A stretch of DNA of 5,433 bases from Candidatus Hydrogenedentota bacterium (GCA_022710255.1 JAKLHG010000295.1:1-5433); one strand, 5' to 3'; numbered from the stretch's first letter, positions 1-5,433 are shown. Translations and numbers: made by a program. Notes: generated from the letters alone by a model not told the origin.

Positions 1-35
1 GTGCATGAAGGTCCTCTGTCAAGGATTGTAAGAAG

Positions 36-122
36 GTATGTTGTTCACACTTCAGTGTGCCGGACTTACGCACCCCACAAGTTTTACTGTAAGCCCGGCA
101 CGCTAAAGCGTGAACAACATAC
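36..122. repeat. Paired inverted 34-nt units with internal hairpins (REP/BIME-like)
   Basis: The left arm (36-69) and the reverse complement of the right arm (89-122) match at 30 of 34 positions and are separated by a 19-nt spacer (70-88). Each arm contains its own hairpin: CACAC-ttca-GTGTG at 46-59, and on the opposite strand CACGC-ttta-GCGTG within 99-112. Two of the four differences between the arms form a paired change: A-T in one hairpin becomes G-C in the other, so both small stems stay perfect. Preservation of the inner hairpin is typical of REP units paired as BIMEs, which are mobilised by single-domain Y1 (RAYT/IS200-like) transposases; that assignment is inference, since no transposase lies in the window. 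It could instead be a MITE or an mRNA-stabilising or terminating structure of an upstream gene. No target duplication is obvious. Confidence 0.75.
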
Positions 123-133
123 TGCTTTCTAAG

Positions 134-146
134 CCGCTTTGTGCGG
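134..146. repeat. Small hairpin CCGC-tttgt-GCGG
   Basis: A 4-bp GC stem (134-137 with 143-146) closes a 5-nt loop; a G/T wobble at 133/147 could extend it. It begins 12 nt after the large inverted repeat and may be a third, degenerate part of the same element. No T-run follows it, so it does not look like an intrinsic terminator. Such a short stem may be chance. Confidence 0.3.
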
Positions 147-154
147 TCGAATTC

Positions 155-161
155 AAAGAGG
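155..161 (+). promoter_or_regulatory. Possible ribosome binding site of leader ORF
   Basis: AAAGAGG ends 4 nt before a GTG at 166. It is the best Shine-Dalgarno-like sequence upstream of the first large gene, but it lies about 40 nt from that gene's own GTG (201), too far to serve it directly. This is why a short upstream ORF with translational coupling is proposed. Confidence 0.35.
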
Positions 162-165
162 TCCC

Positions 166-204
166 GTGTTTCCTTTTGGGAGCGGGTCGGGTAATATAGT
201 GTGA
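166..204 (+). CDS. Putative 12-codon leader peptide overlapping the next start
   Basis: GTG at 166 opens a short frame reading MFPFGSGSGNIV and ending in TGA at 202-204. The stop overlaps the GTG start of the downstream membrane protein in the four bases GTGA (201-204), a classic arrangement for translational coupling. The downstream gene lacks a good ribosome binding site of its own, which gives the coupling idea some weight. The peptide has no run of a single amino acid, so there is no sign of amino-acid attenuation. A 12-codon frame can easily arise by chance, and real translation is not shown. Confidence 0.3.
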   Translation: MFPFGSGSGNIV

Positions 205-1277
205 AAAAGAAAATACAAATCCTGCTTGGACTGATTATCGGCGTCTTTCTGATGTGGTTCCTTTTCCGGGATACCGACTGGGGAGAGGTATGGAAGGCGC
301 TTCGCGACGCCAACCTCGCCTGGTTGTTGCTGGGCATGGTATTTATTCTGCTCGGCTTTTTGGTGCGTATCTGGCGCTGGAGTTACATTGTCAATCCCGT
401 GACACCGGTTTCCTTTTGGCATTTATTCAGCGCGACACAAATTGGATTCCTCGGTAATTTTGTATTGCCGGCGCGTATCGGCGAAGTTATTCGAGCCCTG
501 ACCCTGAGCCGCAGTCAAAATATTCCTTTCCCCAAAACCGTCGCTTTTGTGGCGCTGGACCGGCTTACGGACCTTTTCGGGCTGGTTGCCGTGTTCCTGG
601 TTTCCCTTCTGGTCTTCAATCCCACCGAAGACGTCTATCTGCCCGAAGAGTTCCGCAACCTGTACTCCGGCGCCATATCCCGTGAAATGATTCGCGGCAC
701 GGTATCGATGCTGACCGTGGTGATGTTGTCAGGGGTGGTGCTGCTGGTAATTTTATTCGCCAAGAAGAATCTTTTCCTGGCGCTTTCCGACGCAATTCTG
801 GGACGCATCTCCAAAAAGTTGGCAACTTTCGTGCATCGCCTTTTCGAGCATTTCGCGGAAGGCATGCAGGTGTTGACCTCCTTTAAAAACCTTGCGAAGG
901 CCACCGGCGTATCCCTCCTGTTGTGGGGCACGTTCGCCTTGTCCCAGGCATCCATTTACGCCGCGTTCCATGTGGAGGTCCCGTGGTATACGCCCTTTGT
1001 CGTCCTGTCGCTCTTGTCCATTTTTATCAGCATCCCCGGTCCGCCGGGCTTTATCGGCCCGTTCCATGCGGGCGTGGTCGGCGGGCTGATTCTGGTCGTG
1101 CCGGAAATCAATCTGAACGCGGCGAGGGCCATCGCCATTTTTGCCCACCTCTATAACCTGGTCCCCATTGTCATCATAGGAATGATCTGCCTTTCCTTTG
1201 AACGGATCGGGCTTCGTGAATTAAGCCGGGAAAGTGAAACCTTGGAAGGCGATGTCTCAATGGAAAATCAGGAATGA
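201..1277 (+). CDS. LPG synthase TM-domain / UPF0104-type flippase-like membrane protein
   Basis: This 358-residue polytopic inner-membrane protein belongs to the family of the membrane half of MprF (lysylphosphatidylglycerol synthase TM region, UPF0104). Members move or bind lipids; the substrate here is unknown. Visible family marks are an N-terminal TM (about 5-22), a second TM (about 39-58) ending in RIWRW, the signature NFVLPARIGEVIR at 86-98, ALDRLTDLFGL at 118-128 leading into another TM, a TM at about 167-187, and the glycine/proline-rich IPGPPGFIG at 278-286 between C-terminal TMs. The length is usual for stand-alone members, and the cytoplasmic aminoacyltransferase domain of full MprF is absent, so it should not aminoacylate lipids. 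The GTG start is forced because an in-frame TAA lies at 192-194; the first residues (MKKKIQILLGLIIG) suit the family. The ribosome binding site is poor (see the leader ORF at 166-204). It converges on the glycosyltransferase gene and may share its lipid-linked sugar theme, which is inference. Confidence 0.88.
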   Translation: MKKKIQILLGLIIGVFLMWFLFRDTDWGEVWKALRDANLAWLLLGMVFILLGFLVRIWRWSYIVNPVTPVSFWHLFSATQIGFLGNFVLPARIGEVIRALTLSRSQNIPFPKTVAFVALDRLTDLFGLVAVFLVSLLVFNPTEDVYLPEEFRNLYSGAISREMIRGTVSMLTVVMLSGVVLLVILFAKKNLFLALSDAILGRISKKLATFVHRLFEHFAEGMQVLTSFKNLAKATGVSLLLWGTFALSQASIYAAFHVEVPWYTPFVVLSLLSIFISIPGPPGFIGPFHAGVVGGLILVVPEINLNAARAIAIFAHLYNLVPIVIIGMICLSFERIGLRELSRESETLEGDVSMENQE

Positions 1278-1286
1278 CTTCGGCAA

Positions 1287-1327
1287 GCCCATGGGCGCAT
1301 CGGTGCCGTAATGCCTATGGGATAGGC
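1287..1327. terminator. Palindromes between convergent genes (possible weak terminator)
   Basis: Two short inverted repeats sit between the convergent stops. GCCCATGGGC (1287-1296) is a perfect 10-bp palindrome. GCCTAT-ggg-ATAGGC (1313-1327) is a perfect 6-bp stem with a 3-nt loop and includes the TAG stop of the minus-strand gene (1315-1317). Neither is followed by a T-run on either strand, so intrinsic termination is doubtful. They could act as RNA 3'-end-stabilising or Rho-assisted elements. The whole gap is 37 bp (1278-1314), so any terminator must lie here or inside the opposing gene. Confidence 0.3.
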
Positions 1328-3519
1328 AAACTGCCGCATAATAATTGGTAACGTTCACGTGCTTCCACATGTTCGGGCCATACCATGAGCACCTGTTCGT
1401 AATGGCAACACGCCTGATCCAGGTCTCCCATATCCCCATAAACATTGCCCAGGTTGAAATGAGCCAGGGGATAATTCCGGGAGAGGCCAAGCGCCTTCTC
1501 GAACCACGCGATGGATTCTTCGAGCCGTCCGGAATGAGCCAGGGCAAGGCCAAGATTATTGGCGATATTCGGATTGAAAGGCTGTTCTTCGAAGGCCTGC
1601 TGAAACACCTCGACGGCCTTGTCAAAAGCCCCGGTTTCAAGATGCACGTTCCCGATGTTATACCGGGCAAAAGGGTCGTGAGGATGGATGTCAAGCGCCT
1701 TTTCAAAACACGCCAGGGCCTCTTCAGCCCGCCCTTCCCGCAATAACACATTACCGAGGTTGTTCAGGGCAAGGGTATATATGGGATAGCGTTCCAGCGC
1801 CTGCCGGTAATACTTTTCCGCCTCGGGGTACTCGTTCTTGAGATAGTGCTCATAGCCCAGGTTATTGGCGGCAAAAACATTGTTGGGGTTCGCCTCCAAT
1901 GCCCGGCGGTAATGCTCCATGGCATCCTCTTTAAGGCCTTGCGTCGCGTGAATATACCCCAACTGCAAGTGGGCTTCATCATTGTCCGGGTTTTCCCGTA
2001 GTGCCTGCTCCAGCGCGGCTTCGGCGTCCCGCATATCTCCCTGCGCGGCATGTGCCAGGCCACGGTGCAGATACCACGTGGAATAATCCGGCGCATAGGA
2101 TAAGAGCGGATACGTCGCTACCCCGTAACACAAGATAAAGCCAAGCGTAACGAGAAAGACCGCTTTTATTTTTCTTTGCCGCAAGCGTTCCCAGGCCAGA
2201 ACCACGGCAAAACCGGCGAAAGGCAGTAAAAACGGCACCACAGGGAAACGATACCGCTCGGATATGAAAAAGGGAAGGATGGAAAAGAAGTAGCCGACGA
2301 CAAATAACAGCGACAGCGCTGACGCGGAAGGATCCATCCTCTCCCGAGATTTATTAGACAATACGCAGACCACAAGTCCCGTCAATGCCAGCGCCAGGAG
2401 CAGAGAAAACCGGGGCAGGCGCGACAGCAAGTTTGAATGCAACCGTTCATAGTGGATCACCTTGCTGTCCGATATCTCATGGGGCCCCCAGAACAACCAC
2501 GCCTTGCGCAGAGTCAACGCAATCGCCTGTAGGGGGGTCTCCCGCCAAAAGAGAAGAGCGCGCTTGTAGAAATATCGCGACGCACCGGAGAAGTCCAGGT
2601 CGGGCTTCTTCAGGTGGCGCGCCAACCCGCGCACGATGCTGGGGTAGTTGAAACAATTCCATTCCTCCACGCCCGATATTTCATACAGGTCGGGCACTTC
2701 CGGGGAAGTCCCCCCGGAATGGGGATTGTTACCGATATAGGCGTTTATCCCGCCATAATAGGAAATAAACACGAACTGCCCGCCGACGACCCAGTTGCGG
2801 ATAATGACAGGAAAAATAATCAGCAGGGCCGATCCCAAGTACACCGGGACCGTTGTGATGACAGACCCTGTGCTTCCTCCCCCTTTCTTCGCATGCCAGA
2901 CGACCCAGGCCAGTATGGCGCCGCCGGGGAGCAGGATATTGGGCCGCATCAGCGCACCCACACCGAGAAGCAGGCCCGAAGCGGCCAGCCAGCGCAAGGT
3001 TTTTGCATCGGTCCAGTGCAACAGGCAGAGAACCATCCCCAAGGCGAGACAGGCCTCCCATACGGGTGAGTTCAACTCCCCTTCAAAATACACCGCCGCC
3101 CAGAATACAGCCATGAGAAAGGAAGCGATAATCCCTGAAGCATTTCCCGACAGGCGCCGACCCAGCAGAAAAACCAGGAAGATGTTCAGCAAACCCGCCG
3201 CAATTTGGAAAAGACGCGGCGCGAGATAACTGCCTCTGGCAGCCCGGTATATACCGGCCAACAGCCAGGGATACGCGGGGGGCCGTCCATAGGGTGTGGT
3301 TTCTATTTCGGGATCATCGGCATGTGGCGGCGGCGTCCAGTCTCCCGTGATTAGTGCCCGGGCCCAATAATCATTCAGCTGGGGGTCCAGTACCGGAGAA
3401 CGGAAATCCGGGCTCTGCATATTGGCCAGGAGATAGACAACGCGCAGCAGCAGAGCCAGCATCAATACGGCGATCACCAGCAATCGGTCGGGGGCAGTAT
3501 TTAAACGAAGTGCTTTCAT
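1315..3519 (-). CDS. GT-C (GT39/ArnT-like) glycosyltransferase with C-terminal TPR array
   Basis: This 734-residue membrane enzyme probably transfers a sugar from a polyprenyl-phosphate donor at the outer face of the inner membrane. Residues 1 to about 472 form the multi-pass GT-C part. TM1 (13-33) is followed by a loop with LDPQLNDYW (44-52), whose D45 or D50 is the likely catalytic Asp of the family, then GRPPAYP (78-84), more TMs to about 245, the motif YIGNNP (261-266), and ERYRFP (421-426) before the last two TMs (425-443, 451-472). Residues 480-717 are seven consecutive 34-residue TPRs, and a short tail ends in LPIP. Basic loops KSRER (390-394) and ERLRQRKIK (444-452) point to the cytoplasm, placing ERYR and the TPRs outside. 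The ATG has GGAG 4 nt upstream. It is the last gene of the minus-strand block, 27 bp after its neighbour. The family call is firm; sugar and acceptor are unknown, and the layout is compatible with protein O-glycosylation or glycan assembly. Confidence 0.9.
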   Translation of the reverse strand: MKALRLNTAPDRLLVIAVLMLALLLRVVYLLANMQSPDFRSPVLDPQLNDYWARALITGDWTPPPHADDPEIETTPYGRPPAYPWLLAGIYRAARGSYLAPRLFQIAAGLLNIFLVFLLGRRLSGNASGIIASFLMAVFWAAVYFEGELNSPVWEACLALGMVLCLLHWTDAKTLRWLAASGLLLGVGALMRPNILLPGGAILAWVVWHAKKGGGSTGSVITTVPVYLGSALLIIFPVIIRNWVVGGQFVFISYYGGINAYIGNNPHSGGTSPEVPDLYEISGVEEWNCFNYPSIVRGLARHLKKPDLDFSGASRYFYKRALLFWRETPLQAIALTLRKAWLFWGPHEISDSKVIHYERLHSNLLSRLPRFSLLLALALTGLVVCVLSNKSRERMDPSASALSLLFVVGYFFSILPFFISERYRFPVVPFLLPFAGFAVVLAWERLRQRKIKAVFLVTLGFILCYGVATYPLLSYAPDYSTWYLHRGLAHAAQGDMRDAEAALEQALRENPDNDEAHLQLGYIHATQGLKEDAMEHYRRALEANPNNVFAANNLGYEHYLKNEYPEAEKYYRQALERYPIYTLALNNLGNVLLREGRAEEALACFEKALDIHPHDPFARYNIGNVHLETGAFDKAVEVFQQAFEEQPFNPNIANNLGLALAHSGRLEESIAWFEKALGLSRNYPLAHFNLGNVYGDMGDLDQACCHYEQVLMVWPEHVEARERYQLLCGSLPIP
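2698..2719. repeat. Intragenic hairpin in the glycosyltransferase gene
   Basis: TTCCGGGG (2698-2705) and CCCCGGAA (2712-2719) form a perfect 8-bp GC-rich stem with a 6-nt loop. On the minus strand it falls in codons for about residues 267-274, just after the conserved YIGNNP motif. In mRNA it could slow ribosomes in a long extracytoplasmic loop, but it may simply follow from the codons used for Gly, Ser and Pro. Confidence 0.5.
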
Positions 3520-3523
3520 GAAA

Positions 3524-3527
3524 CTCC
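3524..3527 (-). promoter_or_regulatory. Ribosome binding site of the glycosyltransferase gene
   Basis: On the minus strand GGAG lies 4 nt before the ATG at 3519-3517. It sits 3 nt downstream of the C9 run (3531-3539), so length changes in that run would not alter the distance from this site to the start codon. Confidence 0.6.
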
Positions 3528-3530
3528 GGC

Positions 3531-3539
3531 GGGGGGGGG
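3531..3539. repeat. Homopolymer run G9 (C9 on the coding strand)
   Basis: Nine consecutive Gs lie in the 27-bp gap between the stop of the deacetylase-like gene (3547) and the start of the glycosyltransferase gene (3519). It is the longest homopolymer in the window. On the mRNA it is a C run directly upstream of GGAG and could pair with that G-rich stretch or change length by slippage. A role is not shown. Confidence 0.7.
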
Positions 3540-3546
3540 CTCGTGT

Positions 3547-4875
3547 CTATTTTCCCAGTAATTCGATGCAAAAACGGTTTTCGCCTTCTTCAAGATTGTA
3601 GCGGAGGAACAGCAGTTCATGAGGAAGTATTTTGCCCTCAAGGAGCCCAGGGGCCTCGCCAATCTGATACAGGCTGTAATCCTTCCACAAGGCCACCCCG
3701 TAAGGCAAAGCTTTGGAAGCGGTAATGCTGATTTCGAGTTCACGCCGCCACGTAAAACGGGTTTCCCGGACCAGTTGCACCCGCGGTATTTCCGGTTCTG
3801 CATAATACTCGCCGTAACGCCATGGACGATGGTAGTTTCGTACACATATCGGCTCCACCTTGCCGTCCACAAACATCATTTGCGTTTCCCGGTCAAAATA
3901 TAGAAATGTTTTCGGCCAGGGGCCTACACAACTGCTCCAGTTATAGTCCGGATTCGGGCGGCATGGCAACGGCGTATCTTCCCACAGCATGTAAGAAGAC
4001 GGGGTAAATTTATACCGCTCTCTATAAAGGCGCACGACTTCCGGCAGCGTTTTCATAACGGCATGGGGCTTGATGTGGCGGATAAAGGCGTCCAGCATGG
4101 CCGAAGCCTCGCGGATGTCCTCCCCGGTATAGCAGCGCCAGCCGTCCGCAATCTCCATTTCATGGGATTCCTGCTGTTGCACCATGAAAACATGGTCGTT
4201 ATAGCGCGTGTTGCGGATATAATTGTCCGCCAAGCCTTTCCAGTAGTCGATGTTTTCCCAGGAACAGAGACCGCTCCGGGCCACATCGTTGGGATCAGTG
4301 GAATACAGGCTGGCATAGCCGCTGTGAAAGGATTTCAGCAGGTCCCGGGCGGTCCACTCAAAACTGAGCAGACTCTTGCCGGGGGCTGGGCGCAACCGGT
4401 CTTCCGGATGCATGTAGTAACTGCCCCAAGGGCACCCCCGGTCCGTAAGGTCGTCCACATCGATTTGTTCCCAGCACAACCCCCACATTCCTTCTATTCC
4501 GATTTCCGCGCACATGCGCACCGTCTCGGGGTCGCTGTGTCCGGAAGCCACGACACAGCGCGCCCAGGGAAGGATATGCTGAATTTCATCGCGGAACCGG
4601 GCAAGGCGGTCACGGCGCGCCTCGTAACAGGGCAGGGTATCCACGGGCGATAGAGACAGCTCCGGCGGCGCCACTCCCACCTCATCTCCGTAATCCTGGT
4701 GCCAACGCGTCAGGTCTTCCGCCGCCGCACGCGCGGAATCCACGCTGACCAGCCAGGTTACAGGAACACCGTGAGGATGCATGATTCCGGCAAGTCTGCG
4801 CATGCCCGAGAGCGCGGTGACTCCATCATGGTAACGGGAAGCGATGCTGACAAAAGAATATATAAATTCACCCAT
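3547..4875 (-). CDS. Polysaccharide-deacetylase-like protein of uncharacterised family
   Basis: This 442-residue protein has no signal peptide or membrane segment and is probably cytoplasmic. The N-terminal half looks like a deacetylase/GH57-type alpha-beta barrel: a first strand at about 5-11, then GVPVTWLVSVD (36-46), a strand-loop feature common in NodB-like proteins, and YGDEVGV (62-68). Next come ASGHSDPET (110-118), a conserved-looking block GLCWEQIDVDD (132-142) with RGCPWGSYY (146-154), and QQQESHEM (233-240). From about 300 on it looks beta-rich. The usual NodB TFDD and HxxxH motifs are not evident; H16, D17, H113, D115, E236 and H238 are possible active or metal-binding residues. 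From memory it resembles proteins annotated DUF3863/DUF3864 or WbmS-like deacetylases, unverified. The ATG follows the preceding stop by 11 bp with only GGGTGG as a weak ribosome site, suggesting coupling. Its place before a glycosyltransferase supports a glycan role; the reaction is unknown. Confidence 0.7.
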   Translation of the reverse strand: MGEFIYSFVSIASRYHDGVTALSGMRRLAGIMHPHGVPVTWLVSVDSARAAAEDLTRWHQDYGDEVGVAPPELSLSPVDTLPCYEARRDRLARFRDEIQHILPWARCVVASGHSDPETVRMCAEIGIEGMWGLCWEQIDVDDLTDRGCPWGSYYMHPEDRLRPAPGKSLLSFEWTARDLLKSFHSGYASLYSTDPNDVARSGLCSWENIDYWKGLADNYIRNTRYNDHVFMVQQQESHEMEIADGWRCYTGEDIREASAMLDAFIRHIKPHAVMKTLPEVVRLYRERYKFTPSSYMLWEDTPLPCRPNPDYNWSSCVGPWPKTFLYFDRETQMMFVDGKVEPICVRNYHRPWRYGEYYAEPEIPRVQLVRETRFTWRRELEISITASKALPYGVALWKDYSLYQIGEAPGLLEGKILPHELLFLRYNLEEGENRFCIELLGK

Positions 4876-4886
4876 GGCGCCACCCG

Positions 4887-5288
4887 TTATTTTGTTTCCG
4901 GCACACTGATAAAAACTTCCTCCACCGTCCAGTTTTCATTTACCCAGAGGCCATAAATGGCAACATCGGAATACCACCCCCGCACCACGCGTACAGATTC
5001 GCGAAGCTGTTCGAGTTGCACTTCCTTGGGCTGCGGGTTACCGGCGCAGTCATAATGGGCGATCAAGGCAATTGCGCTGGACCCGTGTTTCTGAACGGAC
5101 ACATCGCAACAGGCCCGGATATTATCCACCCAGACCATATTCCCCTCGGCAAGGAATTTTATGGGCCCGGGTTCAGTGACCGCGTCCACATAGTCCACGT
5201 GCAGATTTTCTTTCAGATACTGTATCACCGGTTCCTGGGTGCGGCCGTCCATACAGTTTACCGCGCAGGCAAAAGATGCGTTCGACAT
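4887..5288 (-). CDS. Short beta-carbonic-anhydrase-like protein
   Basis: This 133-residue cytoplasmic protein carries the zinc-site pattern of beta-carbonic anhydrases: CMDGR (C12, D14, R16) and HYDC (H78, C81), corresponding to Cys-x-Asp-x-Arg and His-x-x-Cys. If active it would interconvert CO2 and bicarbonate. It is much shorter than the roughly 200-220 residues of classical enzymes, the two motifs are 66 residues apart rather than about 56 as in E. coli Can, and the sequence around them (TEPGP, HYDCAGNP) differs. It fits a compact family often annotated as putative carbonic anhydrase, whose activity I cannot vouch for. A start 10 codons upstream (5318) is possible, but the ATG at 5288-5286 has TAAGGAG 7 nt before it and is preferred. 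It is the first gene of the minus-strand block, ending 11 bp before the deacetylase-like gene. Confidence 0.82.
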   Translation of the reverse strand: MSNASFACAVNCMDGRTQEPVIQYLKENLHVDYVDAVTEPGPIKFLAEGNMVWVDNIRACCDVSVQKHGSSAIALIAHYDCAGNPQPKEVQLEQLRESVRVVRGWYSDVAIYGLWVNENWTVEEVFISVPETK

Positions 5289-5295
5289 GATGATT

Positions 5296-5302
5296 CTCCT
5301 TA
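5296..5302 (-). promoter_or_regulatory. Ribosome binding site deciding the start of the carbonic-anhydrase-like gene
   Basis: TAAGGAG on the minus strand ends 7 nt before the ATG at 5288. It lies inside the codons of the longer alternative start at 5318, so it argues for the shorter 133-residue protein. Confidence 0.8.
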
Positions 5303-5331
5303 CCGGTAGCGATGACATTTAAGAAAAAAGT

Positions 5332-5344
5332 ATTATATATTATA
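5332..5344 (-). promoter_or_regulatory. Twin TATAAT -10 boxes upstream of the minus-strand block
   Basis: On the minus strand two perfect TATAAT hexamers (5344-5339 and 5337-5332) are separated by one base, about 45-55 nt before the ATG at 5288. No good -35 match is seen 16-18 nt upstream of either, where AAAAGC and CGTCCA are found, so this is a candidate only. On the plus strand the same stretch offers TATTAT at 5338-5343 for the divergent small gene. Confidence 0.4.
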
Positions 5345-5360
5345 GGGAATCACCGCTTTT

Positions 5361-5433
5361 ATGGACGATGAAACTATTACAATCACTCTTGAGGAATACC
5401 AAGACCTACAAGAGAGTTCCAAATTCCTAAGTT
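5361..5433 (+). CDS. Small hypothetical protein, 5' part only
   Basis: ATG at 5361 opens a frame that stays open to the window edge; the 24 visible residues begin MDDETITITLEEYQDLQ and continue ESSKFLS. An in-frame TAG at 5343-5345 and the absence of another start codon between fix the start. The acidic, helix-prone text with EEYxxL and FL recalls a widespread group of short conserved hypothetical proteins, recognised from memory only; function is unknown. AGGGA at 5344-5348 is a weak and rather distant ribosome site. It is transcribed away from the carbonic-anhydrase-like gene across a 72-bp AT-rich gap. Confidence 0.6.
   Translation, partial: MDDETITITLEEYQDLQESSKFLS

Noticed and set aside
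36..122. CRISPR repeats or an insertion-sequence end
   Set aside because: There are only two units, inverted rather than direct, with a 19-nt spacer and no cas or transposase gene in the window.
1..132. Plus-strand frame open from the left edge to a TAA at 130-132, possibly the tail of an upstream gene
   Set aside because: Most of it runs through the inverted repeat, so the peptide text reflects the repeat; nothing in the first 12 codons is recognisable as a protein family.
192..200. TAATAT as a -10 box for a leaderless flippase-like transcript
   Set aside because: Transcription would start at or inside the GTG codon and there is no good -35 match about 17 nt upstream.
753..1148. 131-codon minus-strand frame opposite the flippase-like gene
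   Set aside because: Its charged, low-complexity composition is typical of antisense shadows, and the plus-strand gene has clear family motifs throughout.
1369..2082. Tandem DNA repeat in the glycosyltransferase gene
   Set aside because: The 102-nt periodicity exists only at protein level as seven TPRs; the DNA copies are too diverged to be a recent tandem duplication.
3371..3872. Two minus-strand frames spanning the C9 tract, one ending in an ATGA overlap with the glycosyltransferase start
   Set aside because: Both overlap the real genes in other frames and show no family features; tract slippage would not join either of them to a real gene in a meaningful way.
4063..4653. 196-codon plus-strand frame opposite the deacetylase-like gene
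   Set aside because: It lies wholly antisense to a well-supported gene, has no recognisable family text and no convincing ribosome site.
5289..5318. Ten-residue N-terminal extension of the carbonic-anhydrase-like protein
   Set aside because: The TAAGGAG site 7 nt before the ATG at 5288 lies within this stretch and fits the shorter start; the extension adds no conserved sequence.

Overview
The window is a compact bacterial segment of moderate to slightly high GC (estimated by eye) with five protein genes, one of them cut by the right edge, and a structured repeat at the left edge. The gene content is envelope/glycan-type: a flippase-like integral membrane protein, a GT-C glycosyltransferase fused to TPR repeats, a protein resembling polysaccharide deacetylases, and a small carbonic-anhydrase-like protein. 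This mix, and the GT39-TPR fusion in particular, recalls genomes of the PVC group and candidate phyla such as Hydrogenedentota or Omnitrophota. That placement is from memory and is weak, because no marker gene is present.

Layout: positions 1-35 show nothing assignable. Positions 36-122 hold two near-identical 34-nt units in inverted orientation, each with its own small hairpin (REP/BIME-like). A smaller hairpin follows at 134-146. A possible 12-codon leader ORF (166-204) overlaps the GTG start of the first main gene. That gene (201-1277, +) is a lysylphosphatidylglycerol-synthase-TM/UPF0104-type membrane protein. It converges on a three-gene minus-strand block across a 37-bp gap containing short palindromes.

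The minus-strand block reads from right to left: a short beta-carbonic-anhydrase-like protein (5288-4887), a 442-residue deacetylase-like protein without a recognisable catalytic triad (4875-3547), and a 734-residue GT39/ArnT-like glycosyltransferase with seven C-terminal TPRs (3519-1315). Gaps of 11 and 27 bp suggest one transcript. A run of nine Cs on the coding strand lies just upstream of the ribosome binding site of the third gene. The 72-bp AT-rich gap 5289-5360 carries two TATAAT boxes facing the block and separates it from a divergent small gene whose first 24 codons are visible (5361-5433, +).

How the genes may work together (inference): the GT-C enzyme would take sugar from a polyprenyl-phosphate donor at the outer face of the inner membrane. 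Its TPR array, which the charge distribution places on the same face, could hold the protein or glycan acceptor. The deacetylase-like protein could process a glycan precursor in the cytoplasm, although its lack of a signal peptide and triad makes its role unknown. No link between the carbonic-anhydrase-like protein and the rest is visible beyond operon position.
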